A stretch of DNA of 64,000 nt. It comes from Anagrus nilaparvatae (Eukaryota; Arthropoda; Insecta; Hymenoptera; Mymaridae). Each line of letters begins with the position of its first letter. Positions within the stretch are counted from its first letter, which is position 1. A model generated the notes under the pieces. The model saw nothing but the letters and a program-made list of their open reading frames with translations. It searched no databases and was not told where the DNA came from. The position numbers and the translations under genes were made by a program. Location: NCBI GenBank assembly GCA_022575985.1, contig JAKSXM010000272.1, forward strand, positions 20,952,501-21,016,500, read 5' to 3'. Of the stretch, positions 25,561 to 40,400 are shown piece by piece.

Positions 25561-28405
25561 AAAATTCTGATTGTATAAATAAATTAAAATTTAATAAATA
25601 ATATTTTTTTAAATTTCAATTATATGCTACTATATTCGCGATCTCAAAATAATTAGCAAAAATTTTTTGATATAAATATTCTTTAAACAAGCAGATTTTG
25701 CTTAATTTTCTTTTAGTTTTTGTTAAGTTTTCATTATATTCACAACTTTTATGCAAAATTTAGCAAATCACGAATAACAAACTAATACCGTTCGACCTCA
25801 GCTTTAAATATTTTACATTAAGGATTTTCTTTAACTTAAAACTGTATATTATACTATAAAATTTATATTTTAATAAATTAAATTATTAAATAATTTTTTT
25901 TTCATAAAAATATTTGATAACAATAAAAGAACCTTATTATTATTATTATTATAAATGATAAAAAACTACTAATAGTTTCAAAAGGCTTTTTTTTAAATTG
26001 ATTAGAACTGCTACAAAATTTTGGTGCAGAATCTACTTGTGCACAATACAAATAGTAATCAATTTTTTGTGGTAAAAAACATAATTGATATTCTCAATTT
26101 ATTCCAAAGAATTTTTCGAACAGAAGCAACGTGCTGCAAGAGATTTATTTTCTTCAAATATAGATAAATTTCACACGGGTATTTCATATTTGCTTGCATA
26201 CCAAAGAAATATTTTACAAAAATGTATATAATTTGATAAAAAAGAATCCCTGTGAATATCAAAAATTTATTGCAAAAAAAATCAAGTAGCCTTGGTTTGA
26301 TACCTTCTCTTTAAATTATAAAAATTTAACCTTGCAACAATATTCAATTATTAATTTTGGTTTTCTTTTTTTTTAATTAGATCTCTCTTTTCATAGGTAA
26401 ATTTAAGTTCTACTTTATATCACTAGTAATAGGCTCAATGGTCTTCGAAATTATCAGAAATGATTTTTCGACACTGTTCACCGAACCGTATACAAATCTT
26501 CTCTGACTAAAATCGAGTTCAATTTTTAATTTTATTCTTTTCCTTTATTCTCTAGTTCGTATTACAAAATTACAAATTATTAATTAACAAATCTTCAGTG
26601 TTGGCACATGCAAAGGTGATTTCAAAATGTCTAAGTGAATCATTTATATTTTTGATTTATTTTTGATAAACTAATTTTATATTTTTTAAAATTTTAATTC
26701 TTTGAAATTTTTAAAATATATCTACTGAATATCGATTTTCCCCTCAACAATTTTCTATTGATGCAGTCATAGTAGCTTAATTATATTATAATACAGAATA
26801 TTCTACAAAATACTTTGAATATCATAATATAATTATTTAATTTGACTCTGAACATCAGATTAGTCATTTTTCTCGTGCCCAAAATTTTCAATAACCAAAT
26901 AATGAAAACAATAACACAATTAAACTCTTAAAGTAATAAACTTAAATGTTAAAAAATACTTGTTTACTAACACATGCACACACATAAAGTATAATTTTTA
27001 ATAACACACACAATAATTTTATTTTGGAATGATGAAAATTAAATAAAAAATATAAAATAAAAAAAATGACCAAAGAAACATAAATTTTTTAACATTTTGA
27101 CGCCTGCGTCATTTTCATTCATTCACAAAAATTTATTTCAAAAAATTGTCTAGTAATTATTAAAAATTAGTCTTTTTTAATACTTGATTTTACATTAAGC
27201 ACATATTTTAAAATAGCCTTTTCTTTAACGTTTATAAAAAATTATTTTTTTACAGTTTTCTTACTCAGAAAAAACTTTCTTAATTTTCTAAATTTTTCTA
27301 TGCAACTAAATAATAATAATATTTAAATAAAATATTTTTTTGTTTAAAATTCTAACTATCTTAAATTAACTCCATATGATAATTAAAATTTTAAGTGTGC
27401 ATTAAAAAAATTTATTTTTACTTTATATTTACATTGATATTTTTATAGTTTTCTCTAAAAAAAAATAATTATAATAACTAAATATTTTGTTATTTGCAAA
27501 TTAAATCATATGTTTAGAAATTGGTTCATTTTATTGAAAATAGCTTCTATAATCTCACAGGCCTTTTAACTCAGCAAAGAGTCTGAATTTGATAAAATAG
27601 GGTTTTTCAGGCAATCTTACAGTGCTTCTATTTTATTGGTCATCAAAAAAATTTATGACTATTCTCTTCTTTCTGCCTTCTGACATAATGTTCATATAGT
27701 TTTATACATTTAAATCAAACAAAAAAACCCTGTCTAAAAACATTGAAACTCTTTGTTCTATGAGTTTAAAATGATGTTAGACGTTGAAGATATTTTTTTC
27801 TACAGAATGAACCAACAAATATTATATGATCTAATCTGCCAAGAGCCCAATTAAGATATTAAGATCTCTCTTTGTAAATTATTAAAATTCTAATGTAAGT
27901 AAAATTTATTATATTTAAAAATTAACTTTAAAATTCTCTTATTCAATGTACACAATAATTTATTTCTTACAAGATAATAAAATTTTATATAATTTAATAT
28001 TTTTATTCTCAATTTTTTCATTTAACTGTAACATCATTTTACACACTTCACACAACAAACATACTCACATCCACAATTAATTATTATTATTTTTTATAAT
28101 TTACAGTCTTTTTTTTTTTTTAATTAATATTTGTATAAATTTAATACAATTTTTTTTTTATTTAAGTAATTTTATATAAAAAAATTTTTTAAGTATCATT
28201 TAATATAATAATTAGAACTAAATTTTATATTTTATATATAAATCTAACTGGCCTTAAAAAAATTTATTGAACCAATTTTATTTTTTTTTTTTTAATTCTA
28301 TTTTTTATACAAAATGGTTCAATTTTATTTTATAGAACATAAAAATAAAAATATTTTTTTTTAGAATTTTTTGTTTTAATTAATTATAATTATAGGAGCT
28401 CGTCA

Positions 28406-31400
28406 TCACGCGTTTGATGCTAATGATAATGTTTTTTGTAAATCAAGTTCTTTTGCTTTTTTTTCCCATTTGTGATTGTCTTCTAAGACTCTGAAAAATA
28501 AAAAGAAAAATTAAAATTTTTATAAGTAGACAAGTTTTTTGATTGAGTATATTTATGTATTAGATGTTTTTTTTTTTTAAATATTTTTAAGTGTGAATGA
28601 TTGGTTAATGGTATAAAAGGATATTATATTCATGTTTAAAGGCCAGGATACACGCATATGCATTAAAACCACAAATATGATTTTATTTATTAATTTTCTT
28701 CAAAAACTCATTTATCTGTTGAGTAAAAATTTTGCTTACAATGTTTAATTTTCAAAATTTTACATTAAAAAATAGGTCCAAGAAATCATGGCTGTGACAG
28801 AAAGATCATCTCTAGTGTACAGATTTATTGCAGACCTGATACTATGTGCTAAAAATACTGGGATTTAGACTTATACCTCATCAACATATTTCTGTGGCAA
28901 CTTTTTATAAGGGGTCAAAAGGGAATCACCAGAGTACTTAAACTAAAAAAAAAAGTTTTTTCATGTGCCTTCACAAGAGGCAAAACATTTATAGAATGAT
29001 AATTTTCAGAGTTTTTGCACCAGGAATTTATTTAATAAAAATATCTATAAAAGTTTAAATAAATATTCACTCTAAAAAGTAACTTTCTTAAATTCAAAAA
29101 AAAAATAGAAAATTTTCGAAAATAATCGTAAATTTACTAAATTTAGTATATTAAGAACCAATTCGAGAATTCTCGATTTTTTCTTGTGAATTTACGAAAA
29201 AATTTGTAAATTAGCAAATATTTTTTGTTAATTTTCGAAAAAAAATTGTAAATTATTAATTTTTCTCTCGAATTTACAAAAAAAAAATCGAAAATACTCA
29301 AATTTTTAGTTAATATACTAAATTTAGTAAATTTACGATTTTTTTCGAAATATTACTAATTTTTCGAAAATATTCTATTTTTTTTGTGAATCTAAGAAAG
29401 TTTTACAGTGTTCAATTCACAAAATTTATTTTTATGTAAACAAAAATATTAATTTAAAGAGTCTGTTTAATAATTGACGGATACAAAAAACAGCGGTGAT
29501 TTAAGAAACTTTTCAGGCGTTGTAAATGTTTAAGTACTTGAGATAAAGCGTTACGAGTCTTTTTCAGTTTTTTCTAAGTTTTCTTTTACAAGTACATGTA
29601 TCAAATATAAAACTTTCATTCATAACAAATTGAATCAGACACAATGTTGTTGCAATTTAGTATTTTACTACTTTTTTTCTGGTTGCATCTCGGGTTGCAC
29701 TTAAAAGCTGTTTTCCTTGAATATTAACTTTTAAAAATTAAATTTTTTTTGAAAAGGTAAGTAACTTTTATAAATGATAAAGAAATTTAAGAGCAATGTC
29801 TATTTTAAGAGCCTTGAACATAAAAAAATGCCCGAAATTTACAATTTACTTTTGTTATTTTGATTTGGGCCACTCTTTTTGGGCACGGGATCGTAATATA
29901 CACTATTTTGCGGTTTTTCAAAATATTCAAGCGTTTTCTTTTAATAGGTGAGGTTTGGGTGGGTAATCGAAAAGTTTTAGAATTTTCTTTTAAAAAAAAA
30001 CTTTTGGTTAAACCGTCTATCAAGTCTCTCAGAATCTGCAATATAATAATACTTTTAGTCTATTGTGTACTTAAAGTAGGCAACCATTTATAATTTTGAT
30101 CCTGGTTTGCAGCTCGCAGGGGTTTTTATGAAAAAATATTAGCCTGTTTTTGAATAAAATTAGTTTTAGTAGTAATTGGTCCCTAAATCCATATTACATA
30201 CTAACTATTTTTTAATTTTTAAAGCTCTGGTTAAAAAGAAATGATAATTTTTTTGGACAAAAATAGATCAACACATTTTTTTATTTAAAATATTGAAAAC
30301 ATTGGTATGATTTCAAAAAGAAAAAAAGTTTGCTACTCTCAAATTTAAATAAAATAAATTGTATGTTTGCTCTAAAAAATAAATAAAATCAATTCTTTTG
30401 AAAGATATCATTATCATCATCAGCGATAAAAAAATGAAACAAAAAATCAGTATTGTATTACTACAATGCATTTGTATCAATTTTTGTAGCAATAGATTTA
30501 AAAAAAAAAAACTGAAGCTTCACTGATTTTATAACGCTTCATTAATTTCAAAACAACATGTACAGTACATAGGTAAAAAAAAGAAAAAATTAAAAAATGT
30601 TAAAAACAAAAAAAAATTTTATTTTTTTTAAAAATTCTTATAGTTAAGTGTAGTGTATGTACAGTGTTTTATTAAAAAATGTATTTCATTACTTTCTGGT
30701 ATTTTCACTGACAAGTTTATCAGGTGCTCCATAAACAGGTGGATTAGCATAAGGATCATAACCGAGTACAGATAACATTGGTGCAATTTCAGCCATATCG
30801 TGTAATACATCTTCCGGTATATTACCAACCCATTTTGTTAATGCTTCTAAATTTACTGGTTTAATTACTTGGTCTGATGATCGTTCAACTCTGAAATAAA
30901 AAATAATTCATAAAAATTTTGATTTTTAAATTATATCTCCTGATTAGTTAATTAAATTTTTACTCACTTGCTTAGTGGTACACCACCAGGTTTGTTAATA
31001 AATTCTTCGTGGTGTAATACTGATTCATTCCATGGTACATCCAAAAATGATAAAATTTTTTCCATCCATTCACGTGGATGTAATACTAATTGTTCGTATG
31101 GTACCATTAAACATTTTTCTTTACCAACTTCTTTACATTGATTATGCATCGTTGTGATTGCTTGATTCCATTTTATCATACATTGACGATACGATGATAA
31201 GTCAAATCCAGTTATTGTAACCTGTAAATTGATTTTATCATTATTATTATTATTTCAATGTAGTGCTATATTTTAAAATAAAATGTCATTTACCTTTCTA
31301 GATATGATTGAGTGCACAGTAGCTCGTCCATCACGTACCATGAATAAAAATTTAGCATTTGGAAAAAGTTCAAGTACATATGAACCCATTTTTAATGTCA

Positions 31401-34400
31401 ATGGATCTTTGTTACATAATCTAGATGCTGGCTCACCATGCCTTGCTATTACTTCCAGGCAAAATGCTGCTATGGCACTGTCTATCACCTGTCAAATTTT
31501 TAAAAATATTTTTTTTTTATGAATCCAAATTTTTTTTTTTTCATTTTTTTTTAAACAAAAAATATTTTTTTTTACTTGTTTAGAGACTCCTGCTTCATTT
31601 AATCTTACGCTTTCTCGTTCAGATTTTAACCAATGAGATCTCATTTGTAATATACGAGGTATTATTCTTGTTTCCTGTCCACATCTATAAAATTTTATTT
31701 ATTTAATATATATTTTAAATTTAAATTTTATTATTAATAAATATTTAATTTTAATTAAATTTATTTGTTATAATTTAACGAGAAATTTTTGATAGTATAC
31801 AGTAAAAACTCGTTAGTTTGAATTTTCAAAGATATTTAATTTGAAAGCTTAAATTAATGAGGGAAGAAAAATAAATAATTTCATGGATGAGGTAAATAAA
31901 GACACACCCTTAAAAAAATTTCATGAGTTACTTGCAAAGATAGTAATTTGTAGGGCACATACGAAGCTTTCATTAAATTAATGCTAAAATTTAAATTATA
32001 AACTAGCAAAGAAGAAGAAGACAATTTAGTGAGAGTTTGAGATTAAAGCTACCATTAAAAAAGTTCTGTAATTTTAATGTAAATTTGAATTATTTAAGAT
32101 ATCAGCATATCAAGAATGAATGAGCTGAAATCTAAAAGGGTCAAAAACGAAACCTAGATTGTAATTAACTTCTCAATAAATAAATGATTGACTAAACATA
32201 AAAAAAAATTTTTTTATTTATCAGGACTTTTCAACACTCTACCAACTGAAAATTCCACATAGAGTTGAAAATTTTTGCAAAAAAAATTATAAAACTCTTT
32301 TCAACTCCATGCAACTTTATGAAGGTAGGGGCTTTTTTTCTAATAAAAATTTTCAAATACCATTGAAACTCAAATAACTGAGAATTCACTATACATATAG
32401 TTGAAAACTGTAAAGTTTTAATTATTCATCGAGTTATTCATATAATATATAGTCTACATGATATAAAATAAAATCAATATATTAATAATGAATTTTATAA
32501 AATATGTATAATATAAATAAATTCAAAAAGTTCTTCTTCAATATATAATAATTATTATCAAGTTTTAGTAATAATGCATGACTAACTTTTTAAAATAAAT
32601 TTTCTATAATTATAAGCTAATTTTATATTTAATCCTATTTTAAAATTGAAGTGTTCAATAATAATCAATATATGCTTTTATTTTATCCTATATTTATGTT
32701 TTTTTGGTTGATTGACATTCGAAATTTTTGATATAAAATTAATTAATTTAAGCAGATTTACCTAACTTCTGGGTGAGCATCAAGCATTGCTCGCATTAAT
32801 GTTGTTCCAGAACGTGGTACTCCTCCAATAAATATTAATGGCATATTTCGGTCGTATGGATAAACTTTTTGTTCATTTGATCCAAGAACATATTTCTGAA
32901 ATTTTATATAAATTTAAATTAATTATAAATTATTTTATTTTTATATTTATTTATATGATTATTTTTAAAGTTAAGAAAATTTCGACCCTCTCATTTGAAA
33001 TCTGAAGCCAAAATTTTAAAATAACGAGTAATACAGGCGCCAGCCATACTAATCATACCCAAAAATTAAATTTCTTTTTCCGAGGATAAAAATCGGTGGT
33101 AATTATGTTTTTTGACCCGCTAAACACGAATCCGGGGTCTATTTCGCAAAATTCGAGGTCAATTTTTTGTTATTAACAAATTATTGGCCAATTTTGCAAT
33201 AATTTCTTGATAACAAAAAATTGACCACGAAATTCGCAAAACGGACCCCGGATTCGTGTTCAGCGGGTCGAAAAACAAATACCACCTATTTTTATCCTCA
33301 GAAAAAGAAATTTAATTTTTTAATTTTTGGGCGTGATTAGTATGGCTAGCGCCTAGACTAAAGAGGAGCTCGGAACATTTGGAACACCAAACCACAATCT
33401 ATAATTATGGATGACTTTAATATGTTGAAAAAATACCCAAGATACCCTCTGTTTATTCCAACGCGCAATCAGGTCCTATAGGAACGTAGGACTCAATGTT
33501 AAGACAATGTTATAAATTAGGGTTTTTAGGCAATTTTCCAAATAACGCTGTCATCTTTCGATTAAAGATGATGTTTGTCTCAGCTTGCCCCATAAAAAGT
33601 ATTAGGTAAATTATTTAGTAGCCAAACAATTATTCGTTCACTATTCTTCACAAAAAACTCGCTGTAACGCTGTAAGCTAATTAAATATCTTGCTCAGCGG
33701 CGGATCCAGCGAGGGTTGAAAAATAGACATGTTTTTTAAAAGAATGATTTTTATTTTGAAATTTTTATAGAAATTCGTAAATTTTTAATGGATTTCCCTA
33801 TCCTATGTTTCTGGATCCACCGCCGAACTTGCCTCACAAAAATTCATTCAACAAGAAAGAAATATGCTAAAAATTTTGCCAAAAAAAAATTTCAGTGGCT
33901 AAAATCATACGATAAATTAAGCACCAAACGAATTGCCGAATTAAAATTTGTCATAATCCAGATATATAATATGGCCCAAGTAAATCTGTTTCAATAAAAA
34001 ATTTTTAAAAACATTATTAAAATTACTTTTGTGTAATATTTTGATCAAAATCCCCTTTAGACAGTTTCAGTTTTTTAATTCGCCTTGCTAAACATTAATA
34101 TTTTAAGCTGTACACGAACCATTGGATTAAAACGATTATCCAAGGTAATATCAAACATTTTATTATTTTAAGCCAATTTTTTCAGATGTTACTTAAAATA
34201 CTATAAAAAACTAAAAAAAAAATTTAACTATAAAAACTAAATAAAAATATTTAAGCTTCACGTTTTTAATACTATTTTCAATCCAGAATAATAATGAGGA
34301 AACAAAAATATATAGCTGAATATTTTGATCACGAAATTTCTAATTTTTCTTTATTATTTATATAAAATTTAATTGTATATTTCATATTTTTTTTTTAAAT

Positions 34401-37400
34401 AAAAATATAGTATCATGTACGTATGTCAATATAAAATACTAAATACTAATTATAATTTAATTTTCAATATTATCGCCACGTATTTTCAATTTATATTGAC
34501 ATTCATTCCATATATATTATTAGGTGTACATGGAATATTCAATATAATTTAATTACCCATATATAGGTATTTTTGTTTTTTTATAAAAAAGTCTTGATGT
34601 TATATTTTTTATATAATAAAGCTATTATTATAAAAATATTATTATGTTCATTTAGTACTATACATGAGTTTGTTTAGTTAAAAAATATGATAAAAACATT
34701 ATTGATTGCTAATTTAAAAAGATTCAGGCACGTATCCAGAAATTTTTTCGGGTGAGGGGGCAGAACCAAATAATGATAATAATTATGGTTTAAATTTTTT
34801 TAAGGACAATCAAAATTTAATTGTTTCTTAATTATTCAGAAGTAATATTTTTTAAAATACAATAAAGGCAAAAAATACTGCTATTTTTACTAAACATTTT
34901 GATTTTAATTTTCGGGAAGGGGACATGGTACTCCAGATATCAGGTACGGGAATATAGTTACTGGATACCAAATCTGTAAAAAGTAACTTTCTTAGATTTA
35001 CAAAAAAAATAGAATTTTTTCGAAAAATTAGTGAATTTTCAAAAAATTTTGTAAATATTCGATAAAAATCGTAAATTTACTAAATTTAGTATATTCTCGA
35101 AAAATTCGAGTATTCTCGATTTTTTTTGTTATTTTACGAAAAAAGTTGTAAATTTACAACTATTTTTTGTAAATTTTAGAAAAAAAAATTGTAAATTATC
35201 AATTTTTCTTACGAATTCACAAAAAAAAAATTGAGAATACTCAAATTTTTTGTTAATACACTAAATTTACTAATTATACGATTTTTTCCGAATATTTACA
35301 AATTTTTTCGAAAATTTACTAATTTTTCGAAAATGTTCTAATTTTTTTGTTAATATAAGAAAGTTACTTTTTACAGTGAACATATTTAGTCTTGTATAGG
35401 TTTTTTGAGTCTTTGATCACGAATTTCAGAGTCATTTGGTAAAGAAATTGGGGCTTCACCCTTAAATTAGCAAAAAATACCCCCAAAATTGGATACTTAT
35501 AATATTTTCAATTTTTTATAGATCCCTAGGGATTTTATGGATCGCTGATCAAGAATTTTGGTGATTTTTTAAGGTAAAATTAATATTTCCGAAATATTTC
35601 TCCCTTAAATTAGCTAAAACTACCCCCAAATGGGGTATTTATGCTATTTTCGTTAAAATTATTTATGCTTTGTCCGTCAAGATTTGATTCCCAAGGGTTT
35701 TTTGGGTCACTGATCAAGAATTTCAGGAATGTTTTTATGAAAAATTAATATTATTTAATTTTTTGCTTCAGCTTAAATACTCTAAAATTTTTAGTAAAAA
35801 TATTTTTTATGGCTTTATATAAAAAAATTGTAAAAGAAATAAATAAAAATCAAATTAAATCAATTACGCGGGAATAAATCTTGAATGCGCAGTAACCGAT
35901 TGCACAGTTTATTTACTGCGAAGGAAAAAAAAAACAAACACCGCACCGGCTCATTGAAAAACACGTGCAAAAATAAATAATAGAAACACAACAATAATAA
36001 TTGGTAAATAAACTTTTTTAATAAAATTATTATATATTATAATGTATAAACTAAAAGCGACAAGTAAAAATATAAAAATAGAAGAATGTAACCTAGGTTA
36101 TAACTTTCTGCAACAAGTGTTTGCTTTTGTTTGAACAAAAATAAAAGTATTTAAATAAAATAAATTTTATATAATAAGTTTAAGTATTCATATTTGTTGA
36201 AAAATTTTTTTAAATATTTATCAGAAAGACACATAAGAAACATTTATTTTTGTTTTTCTAGATTAAAAATGGGAAATAAGAAGAAAGTTGATAATCAGGA
36301 ATGTGTTATATGCACATTTTTCAATTGTAAGTATAAAAGTTTATACGCAGAAGATGAATTTTGTAAACTAACTCCTATAGAATTGAATGCATTGAAAGAA
36401 ACTTCAAAACAAAAAGCTGATAATTTTGAGGAATATCTTAATGAGCTGAAAGATAATATTTATGTGCATCCAACATGTACTCCAAAATACCATCGATCTG
36501 AAACAGTATCTTCTGAAACAAATGGGAATAAACGGAAAACTAGAGGTGATGCAGAAGGACCAGCAAGAAGAAAATTGAGATCTGGAGAAGCAGAAGCATT
36601 AGATTTTGATTATGATAACCAGTGTTTAATATGTGGTAAAAGTTTTAAAAAAGGTTGGAATAGAAAGTTTTGTAAAGTGACTGATTCAAATTTTAAAGAA
36701 GAAATTTGTAAATATCTTGATGACTCAGATAAAGATACAGAATTTAAAGAAAGTGTCAAGAAGCGTGTTTTAGCAGATCATAATCTTGTTGGATTGGAAG
36801 CAAAGTATCATGCAACTTGCTTAGAATCAATAAAACCCAATGAACCCATTGAGGAAGATAAAGATGTTGAATTAAAAATTGATAACGCTATGCAAAAAGT
36901 TTTTATTTACATTGATAACAACAATGACTGTCAGTATACTTATGGAGATTTTGAAAGCGATTTATGGAAAAATGATGATTATAAACCAACTGTAGATATT
37001 GTGAAAAGTAAATTAAAAGAGCATTATGGTGAAAAATATGTTAAATTTTCAACAGCAATTAACTATAAATCCAGGTTTAATACATCTCGTAAGGCTACAT
37101 TATTTCATATTCTTGATTCTCCATCGGATTATGATTTAGTTAATGTAAAACCTTATTTCCATAAGACTTGTTTAAAATTGACTAATAACAAAAAGAAATT
37201 TTATGAAGAAGAAAACGTTCCTGCTAGTAAAATCGATAAATCAATAGCAAAAATTATTAAGTTTATAGATGACGATGATGACTGTCAGTATTCTTATAAT
37301 GATATTAAAAATAATATATTGGATAAAAATGATCATTTGCCATCAGTAAAAACAATCAGCAATCGACTAAAAACTCGTTTTGGAGAAAAAAATGTACTAG

Positions 37401-40400
37401 TTAGAAATATTACAAAACCTGATAAAAGTGATAATTACTATTTTACTGTTTTTGAACAAGATTCTACTGATGAAGATGAACCTAAGAAGAAACCTCAAAA
37501 AAAAAATTCAAAAAATAATACCAAATCAAGTAATGGGAAAGATAAAAATAATTCAATAAATAATACAGGATTAAAAAAATCTATGCAAAAAATTTTTAAT
37601 CATATTGATGATGACGATGACTGCCAGTACACTTTTGACGAATTTAAAAATAAAGTTTTAGAAGAAAATGATTATGTACCAACTATTGAAGAAGTATCAA
37701 ATAAACTCATGGATCATTATGGTGAAGATAATGTTATAGTATCTAAAAAATCAGAAAAAACTTATTATAATATTCTTGTATAATGAAAGCATGTCTTTAT
37801 TGTATGTTTAATATAATTACATATTTAGCAATATATATAAAACTAATTTTATATTTAACAATCAAATAAGTATTTTATTTTGTATTATTCATATAATGTG
37901 TTTAAAGTAAAATCAAATATTTTTGTATATAGAATTAGTATAACATTATTCTAATCCATAATATTTATTTACCTAATATGCCTATTTAAAATATAAACTG
38001 AAGAAAATAAAATCAAATAGTTTGAACTGACTAATATTTTTTTGGAAAAAATTTGCCCTATAACGATTATGACTTTTTTAAAAGGGTTTATTCTATGGAA
38101 ACCCTTAAAATTAGCCAAATTCATGCATAAATTCTAAGATATAGTTTTTTTGATTTCACAATGAAAAACTAAAGTTCAAATATCTGATAAGCAATTTTTT
38201 CTTTAATAAAATTTACAGCTGTTTTATTGAATCGAATAAAAAGTATTTCAAAGCTGATTTATGAATAATTAAAATGAAAATTTGAATTTAAAAAATACAC
38301 GGGAATTAATCTATATGCGCAGTAAGACACACTACTAACACTACGCAGTTTATTTATATTTTGTGAAGAAACAAAAACACTGAAAAGCACGTGTTGATTG
38401 TTGAACTTAAATAAAATAAATATTTAATTGGTATGTATAATTTTATAATTTTAAGTTGTTTTATTTTTAATAAAAATATTTTTTATGCACAATAAACATT
38501 TTTTTAAACTTAAACAAATTATGTTTAATATTATAAGTTTGTAGACATATAAAACTTTGATAAAACTCCAAAAGTAATTTTAATCCTCTATTGGAGCAAG
38601 AGCAACAAGTTGTAGACAGTATTTTTATAATAAAAAAAATGTTTCATTTTAATAAAACATTTAATGATTTAATTAATTTTTATTAATTTTTTTCTTTATT
38701 TCAACAATAACTCATAAAAACTCATTTATTTTTGTTTTTCTAGTTCTAGATTAAATAATGGATAAGAAAAAAAGCAAAAAAGATACTAATCAGGATTGTG
38801 TTGTATGCTCATTTTTCAATAATAAATTTAAAAGTTTGTATACAGCAGATGAATGTAGTAAGTTAGATAAAATAGAATTGAATATATTGAAAGAATCTTC
38901 AAAGCTGAAGAATGATAATTTTGAAGAACATCTTAACAACATGAAAGAAGAAATTTATGCGCATCCAGCATGTGTTTCAAAATATGATCGATTTGAAACT
39001 GTGTCTTCAGAATCTAATGGGAATAAGAGAAAAACTAGTGATGACGAAGATGCACCAGTTAGAAGAAAATTAAGGTCTGGAGAAATAGAATTATTAGATT
39101 TTGATTATGAAGGTAGCTGTTTGATTTGTGCTAAGTATATTAATCCAAGTTCAAAAAATAAAAATATCTGCAAAGTTACTGATATTGATTTCAAGGAAAA
39201 ATTGTACAAAGAACTTGATAACTCAAAAAGAGATAATGATTTTAAAGAACAAATCAAAAAACGTCTTCAGGTAAATCGTAGTCTGATTGGATTAGCAGCA
39301 AAGTATCATAAAAACTGTTTTGAAGACTTAAAAAAATATGAACCACCATATGTTGAAACAGAAGAAGAGATACGTTTAAAAATTGATAATGCTATGAAGA
39401 AAGTTTTTATTTACATTGACGATAACAATGATTGTCAATATACTTATGATGATTTTCGATCTACAGTATGGAGTAGAGAAAATTATAAACCATCTGTAGA
39501 TATTGTAATAGAAAAATTAAAAGAACATTATGGTGAAAAAAATGTTAAAGTTTCAACAGCCACTGACTATAAGATTAGAATTTTTACGTTAAGAAAAGAA
39601 ACCTTATTTCATATTCTTGATTCTCCATCAGATTATGATTCCGCTAAAGTAAAACCATATTTCCACAAAAATTGTTCAAAAATGACAAATGATAAAAAGA
39701 AATTTTATAAAGAAGAAAAGGTTTCTGCTAGTAAAATCGACAAGTCAATGGAAAAATTGTTTAAATTTATAGATAATGATGATGACTGTCAGTATACTTA
39801 TGAAGATATTAAAAATGAAATATTGGATAAAATGAAGGTTACTTTGGCGGCGAGATCTAGCGGCGAGAAATACGGAAGGACGTTAACACCCAGTGAGAAT
39901 ATACAATATAGGCAAAATATGCTTTTCTAACTTAAAAATTAATTAGAGTAAAATATATTGTTATATAACAAAAACAAAAAATAAAAACAATTAAAACTAA
40001 AAAAATGGGAACTAAAATTATAAATACTTATAAGCACTACACAAAAATATTTATAGACAAAATATACATCTTGGAGTTAATTCTCCAATTTGGAAAGAGG
40101 TGCCGCAATGAGCCTAAGTAGGCATCATTGTTATACATTCCTTAGTCTGTAAAAAATTTTTTAGCCAAATCCTATGTCAGAGATGGGAGATATTGGCCTC
40201 AGACCGAGCCTTATCTACAGCCCGTGTATATGCTTAGCGGACAAAAATAATTTAGCGAATTCTTAAATTTGGGAAGAGGTGCCGCAATGAGCCTAAGTAG
40301 GCATCATTGTTGTACATTCCTAAGTCTATAAAAAATTTTTTAGCCAAATCCTATGTCCGAGATGGGAGATATTGGCCACAGACCTAGCCTTATCTACAGC

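Larger units (their letters stand above)
22932..28405. other. Intergenic region between the nrf-6 5' end and the Tpst 3' end
   Basis: It is the upstream region of the nrf-6-like gene and the downstream region of Tpst, both on the minus strand. From 22932 to 23590 it is AT-rich with a CACGTG at 23074-23079. The 23.6-25.6 kb part is a cluster of palindromic repeats. From 25.6 to 28.4 kb it is again AT-rich, with TTA and CA runs and no gene that I can support. Confidence 0.6.

Noticed and set aside
29805..30093. Overlapping opposite-strand frames of 77-78 codons
   Set aside because: They overlap an outlying copy of the palindromic repeat and lie within the last Tpst intron.
36194..36268. Upstream in-frame ATG for DCQY gene 1
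   Set aside because: It lies before the TTTTTCTAG acceptor that is conserved in the paralogue, so it is probably intronic.
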